This document shows positions 61,187 through 64,000 of a DNA stretch of 64,000 bases, piece after piece. The position numbers and the translations under genes are program-made. The stretch is from Lutjanus erythropterus. Lineage: Eukaryota > Chordata > Actinopteri > Lutjaniformes > Lutjanidae. The stretch lies in the NCBI GenBank assembly GCA_020091685.1, contig CM034598.1:22018326-22082325 (forward strand), given 5' to 3'. Each line of letters opens with the position of its first letter. Position 1 is the stretch's first letter. The notes under the pieces are model-generated. The model made no database searches. It was not told the DNA's origin and was given only the letters and a program-made list of their open reading frames with translations.

Positions 61187-62172
61187 AAATCACTTAGGCT
61201 AAGGTGTCCCTTAAAGTTTTATCCAAGGATTGCTTAGGAAAACATGAGTTGCATAAAATGCATAAAATCCCTTTTTAGGAAACCATAAATTTATGGTGGC
61301 TGAAGAGGAGGAGTTCATCCCAAGACACATTTTTTCTGTGACACACATGCATCATTTTAGACATTACAGATTTGACATTGGCACTAGCAACTTAGTAGCT
61401 AGCATTAAAGGAATAGTCTGTCCAAGAATTAAAATTCATTATTATCATCATATGATTATATATTATTATAGTATTATCAACGAGATGCCAAGTTGATTTG
61501 AAAGACGTCATTTGCACCATGTTTCAGCCTAAAATTTCACTGTTGATCCTTAGGTTGGAGCCACATTCACATGTGCATGCAAGTGAACAGCATGTTAGAA
61601 CCTTAGGAGATTTGGATTACCCCGGACGAGCAGTTTAGAAGCTTTTTGTTTGTTTGTTTGTTCTTTCTCTATTTGAAAACTGGTTACCGTTCACTTAAAT
61701 TGTTTAGGAGATTCTGCAACACTGTTTTCCTGTAAAACTCCAGCAGTGCTTTGTGGACTTAAAAACTAAACCCAACTTTCAATCAGCATGAAAGTGAGTA
61801 GGTAATGACTAAATTTTCATTTTTGGGTGAACTATCCCTTAATGCTTTTATTATGCTGTATTATGACGCAAAAGCAACAAGAACTATAACCATAACAATA
61901 TAGTCTTTTAAAATAATTTTGACTCAAATGGATGGTTCACACCACAACTATGAAGTTGGAGTCCACCATCCATTGAGTTAGAACAATTTTTAAAATGATA
62001 TTTTTACAGTTATAGCTCTCGGTGTGGACAGACCTTTAGTCTATACACTTAGGCAAGGAGACGGCTTAAGAGGCTTTATGTAACACTGCTGAGTGAAACC
62101 TTTAGCTCAGGAAAATATTTTGCAAAGGGACAAATTTAAGTTTGAAACTTAAAGTGGTTTATGCAACTGGGC
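61187..62172. repeat. DNA transposon remnant hosting a second element
   Basis: Left part gggcctggttaaaatcactt then ggctaaggtgtccctt; right end ggtttatgcaactgggcac. The ends are roughly inverted (cccagttgcataaa type). A distinct element occupies 61405-61843. The right end is only ~35 bases from the ENDOD1-like stop codon. Related to 28270-28695. Confidence 0.55.
61405..61843. mobile_element. MITE with 'ttaaaggaatagt' / 'actatcccttaa' inverted ends
   Basis: The left end ttaaaggaatagtctgtcc and the right end tttttgggtgaactatccct are inverted counterparts. This end pair is typical of a very common teleost nonautonomous element. Each end carries TTAA. It is inserted within the 61187-62172 remnant. 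Confidence 0.65.
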
Positions 62173-62206
62173 ACAGACTATGACAGGCGAAGCGTGTGCG
62201 GGTGTG

Positions 62207-62810
62207 TTAACGGACCCTTTGTTTCTGACACTGCCCTTTAAACAGACTGATAGATGGCATTCTCAGCCTTGCTCTCAAGATGCCCTCTAGGGTCTCTAAA
62301 GACATCCGCCTCACATCATAGCCCCTCACTGAAGCCCTCGCCTTGTCATTAACTGGCACAATCTCCTCTCCACTGTTGCGGTCATTTCTTCCCACTGCTG
62401 CATATGTGGGGAAAAAAGGCTTCACAGAGTCAGGAAGGTTGTCACTGTAGGACGGGCAGCAGTAGGCAGACCACATGTACTCAGGAACTGACACCCTGTT
62501 ATTGATCCAGCGGGGTTCAGACTCATATGGCAGAGCTCCGGTGATCACGTACATCGAGCCGTTGCAGAAGGCCTTGAATCTTTTCAACACCTCGTTCTCC
62601 AGACGGCTCCAGGGGCCGGAGTTGGAGCCTGCTCGCTGAGGGACAATGTTTGTTAGGGTGAAAGTGGCCTCACGGTTTTCTTTTGTCTTCTGGTGCATGC
62701 TGGGATTGAGATGGCCTTTGGTGTAGTTGGAGTTCTTGTAGTCCTGAAGCGTCGCCTGACTCTCAATCACATTCTGGTCCACAGGGATGCAGAAGCATGT
62801 CATCTCTGAG
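62207..62810 (-). CDS. ENDOD1-like (endonuclease domain-containing 1) protein, 3'-terminal exon, partial
   Basis: DNA/RNA non-specific endonuclease (NUC) fold protein. The ~200 residues here cover the C-terminal two-thirds: NVIESQATLQDY, then YTKGHLNPSMHQ (the DRGH-type active-site motif, with its His kept and the preceding DR replaced by TK), TFTLTNIVPQ with the metal-site Asn, SGPWSRLE, YVITGALPYES, and NRVSVPEYMWSAYCC, highly typical of fish ENDOD1-like proteins. The stop is at 62207-62209, after FKGQCQKQRVR. There is no long hydrophobic C-terminus as in human ENDOD1. The acceptor is uncertain (exon top 62810 or 62805). Exon 1 with signal peptide is not found up to 64000 and is presumably beyond the edge. 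The 3' end runs almost directly into transposon sequence. Confidence 0.85.
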
Positions 62811-64000
62811 CTGGCACGGGAAAACGCCAACTTAATGAGAGAGACAGAAAAAGACATGTCACTGTTTAGAGGCTGCAAAAGAGTATACTGCTGCATATTG
62901 ATCCTTTACACCATGGTTTCCCAAAGTGAGGGTCCTGATCCCCACTAGGAGCTTCACCTGATTACCCCTGCTGAATGGAATTCTATCAACCTTCTGGGTT
63001 TTTTTGGGAACCACCGCTTTATACTGTTTGTGCTGAATGGTCATGTGACTCTGCATCTGAATGCTTGTGTGACTAATTCATCCACGTAGCTTGAAAAATA
63101 AAAATGAAAATGGAACTCATGAAATGTAGCTTTCCTTTCTTTGTTACATGACCAGAGAAAAGATCATGATGAGGGTGTCAGCTTTGTTGTGTGTACGTTT
63201 TGAGAGTGTTCATCTGTTTGACGGAAAATGGCAAAAACTTGATTACACCAGTCACACACTGACCACAGTGAAACACACAACAGTTAAACAGAAACTTCTA
63301 GTGTTGCCTGTCACACTGTCTGGTGTAGCCTTGAAGCTTGAACACAAAGTCCCATTAGGTCTACGAGGAAATGCAGAATTTTTGTGTGCTTGTGAAATCC
63401 AAGTTATTAGACACACTTAACTCTTCAATAATACCTTGACAGAAAAACACCAGGAATTGAACAAAGGGAATTATGTTCCTTTGTAGAATAAAAATAACAA
63501 AGAGGAAGAGCTTTGCTTTACTCTGCGTCCACTAATCTATAATCATACATAATCAACTTAAAATAAGGCAACACTTTATTTGAAAAGGTGTGCATAAGAC
63601 TGTCATCACACTGTCATGTCATGACACCTATCATGAACATCAGGTGAATGTTTATGACTGTTGTCATTAAGTGTTACCAATGATAATACCACACAATCGT
63701 ACACACACTCAGTTTCCACTTTATTATGTACACCTACCTTAAACTAATACAGTCTAATACAACAGTCCTGCTCTGAATCCTCCTGTAATGAAGGTTATAA
63801 TGTCCAGATTTGGTTGAAACTGCTTTAGAGAAGTGCTGACTCAATTTCATGATCAATTTGGATGATTTTGCTTGTTATTTGTTTGTACTGTATTATACAG
63901 AGAGGCGTTTCTCTTATTTACCCTACACTCATTGATATAAATGCAGTGGACAAAATAATAAAAGAAATGCCAGCTGGTCTTGAAAGAAAAAGGCTGCTCT
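62811..64000 (-). other. Presumed intron of the ENDOD1-like gene
   Basis: No signal-peptide exon is visible. Contains a short hAT-like end near 62911 (catggtttcccaaagtgagg) and the 63566-63685 repeat. The open frames here have no recognisable protein. Confidence 0.45.
63566..63685 (+). repeat. 'ggcaacactttatttgaaaaggtgtgcataag' family end fragment
   Basis: Starts ggcaacactttatttgaaaa and continues ggtgtgcataagactgtcat with repeated TGTCATG units, closing near cattaagtgttacc, the inverse of the start. A common teleost nonautonomous DNA-transposon type. Confidence 0.6.

Larger units (their letters stand above)
59724..62206. other. Transposon-rich spacer between ZNF-C and the ENDOD1-like gene
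   Basis: Contains a 15-bp inverted repeat pair (60404-60418 with 60516-60530), a LINE reverse-transcriptase scrap (60668-60907) and a nested DNA-transposon remnant (61187-62172). The stretch 59.72-60.25 kb shows nothing recognisable. ZNF-C and the ENDOD1-like gene converge on it from either side. Confidence 0.6.

Overview
The window is eukaryotic nuclear DNA from a ray-finned fish, most likely a percomorph teleost. The evidence is intron-split vertebrate genes (PP2A B-subunit, MIF, ENDOD1-like, C2H2 zinc-finger genes of a teleost type), abundant CA/GATA/GA microsatellites, and many short DNA-transposon remnants and SINE/LINE scraps of kinds common in teleosts. No operons, CRISPR arrays, rRNA or convincing functional tRNA genes are present. 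Coding exons were built by hand from splice sites, reading phase and family knowledge; no alignment was run.

Layout. (1) Positions 1-21644, minus strand: the 5' part of a PP2A regulatory subunit B gamma gene (ppp2r2c-like). Six coding exons give the first ~258 of ~447 residues, and the 3' half lies left of the window. The first intron is ~17.8 kb and contains a probable alternative first coding exon at 14029-14110, which joins exon 2 in the same phase. (2) 21.65-35.0 kb: GC/CpG-rich 5' flank of that gene, then a gene-poor interval of transposon remnants and one unidentified open stretch at 27.2-27.4 kb. (3) 35.1-59.3 kb: three C2H2 zinc-finger genes, ZNF-A (minus, 35094-37890), ZNF-B (minus, 40652-45372) and ZNF-C (plus, 52877-59291), with a complete macrophage migration inhibitory factor gene (mif, minus, 49573-51833) between B and C. 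All three zinc-finger genes start with a related helical N-terminal module, have four coding exons with identical intron phases (1, 0, 1), and carry the fingers in the last exon, so they look like local paralogs with the third inverted. mif and ZNF-C are divergent, with start codons ~1 kb apart. (4) 59.3-64 kb: transposon-rich spacer, then the last exon of an ENDOD1-like nuclease gene (minus, 62207-~62810) whose first exon lies beyond the right edge.

How the genes relate: PP2A-B gamma targets PP2A to substrates. The zinc-finger proteins are predicted DNA-binding regulators. MIF is a cytokine/tautomerase and ENDOD1-like a secreted or membrane-associated nuclease-fold protein. Nothing in the sequence shows that they form one pathway; the zinc-finger cluster is the only clear gene family. 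The most interesting points are the alternative PP2A first exon, an intron with tetra/pentanucleotide repeats touching both splice sites, the shared architecture of the three zinc-finger genes, a ~0.9 kb polypyrimidine tract running into a purine-rich exon, clustered promoter motifs, a Ser at a MIF active-site position, and several nested transposon insertions. I saw no clearly new biological system.
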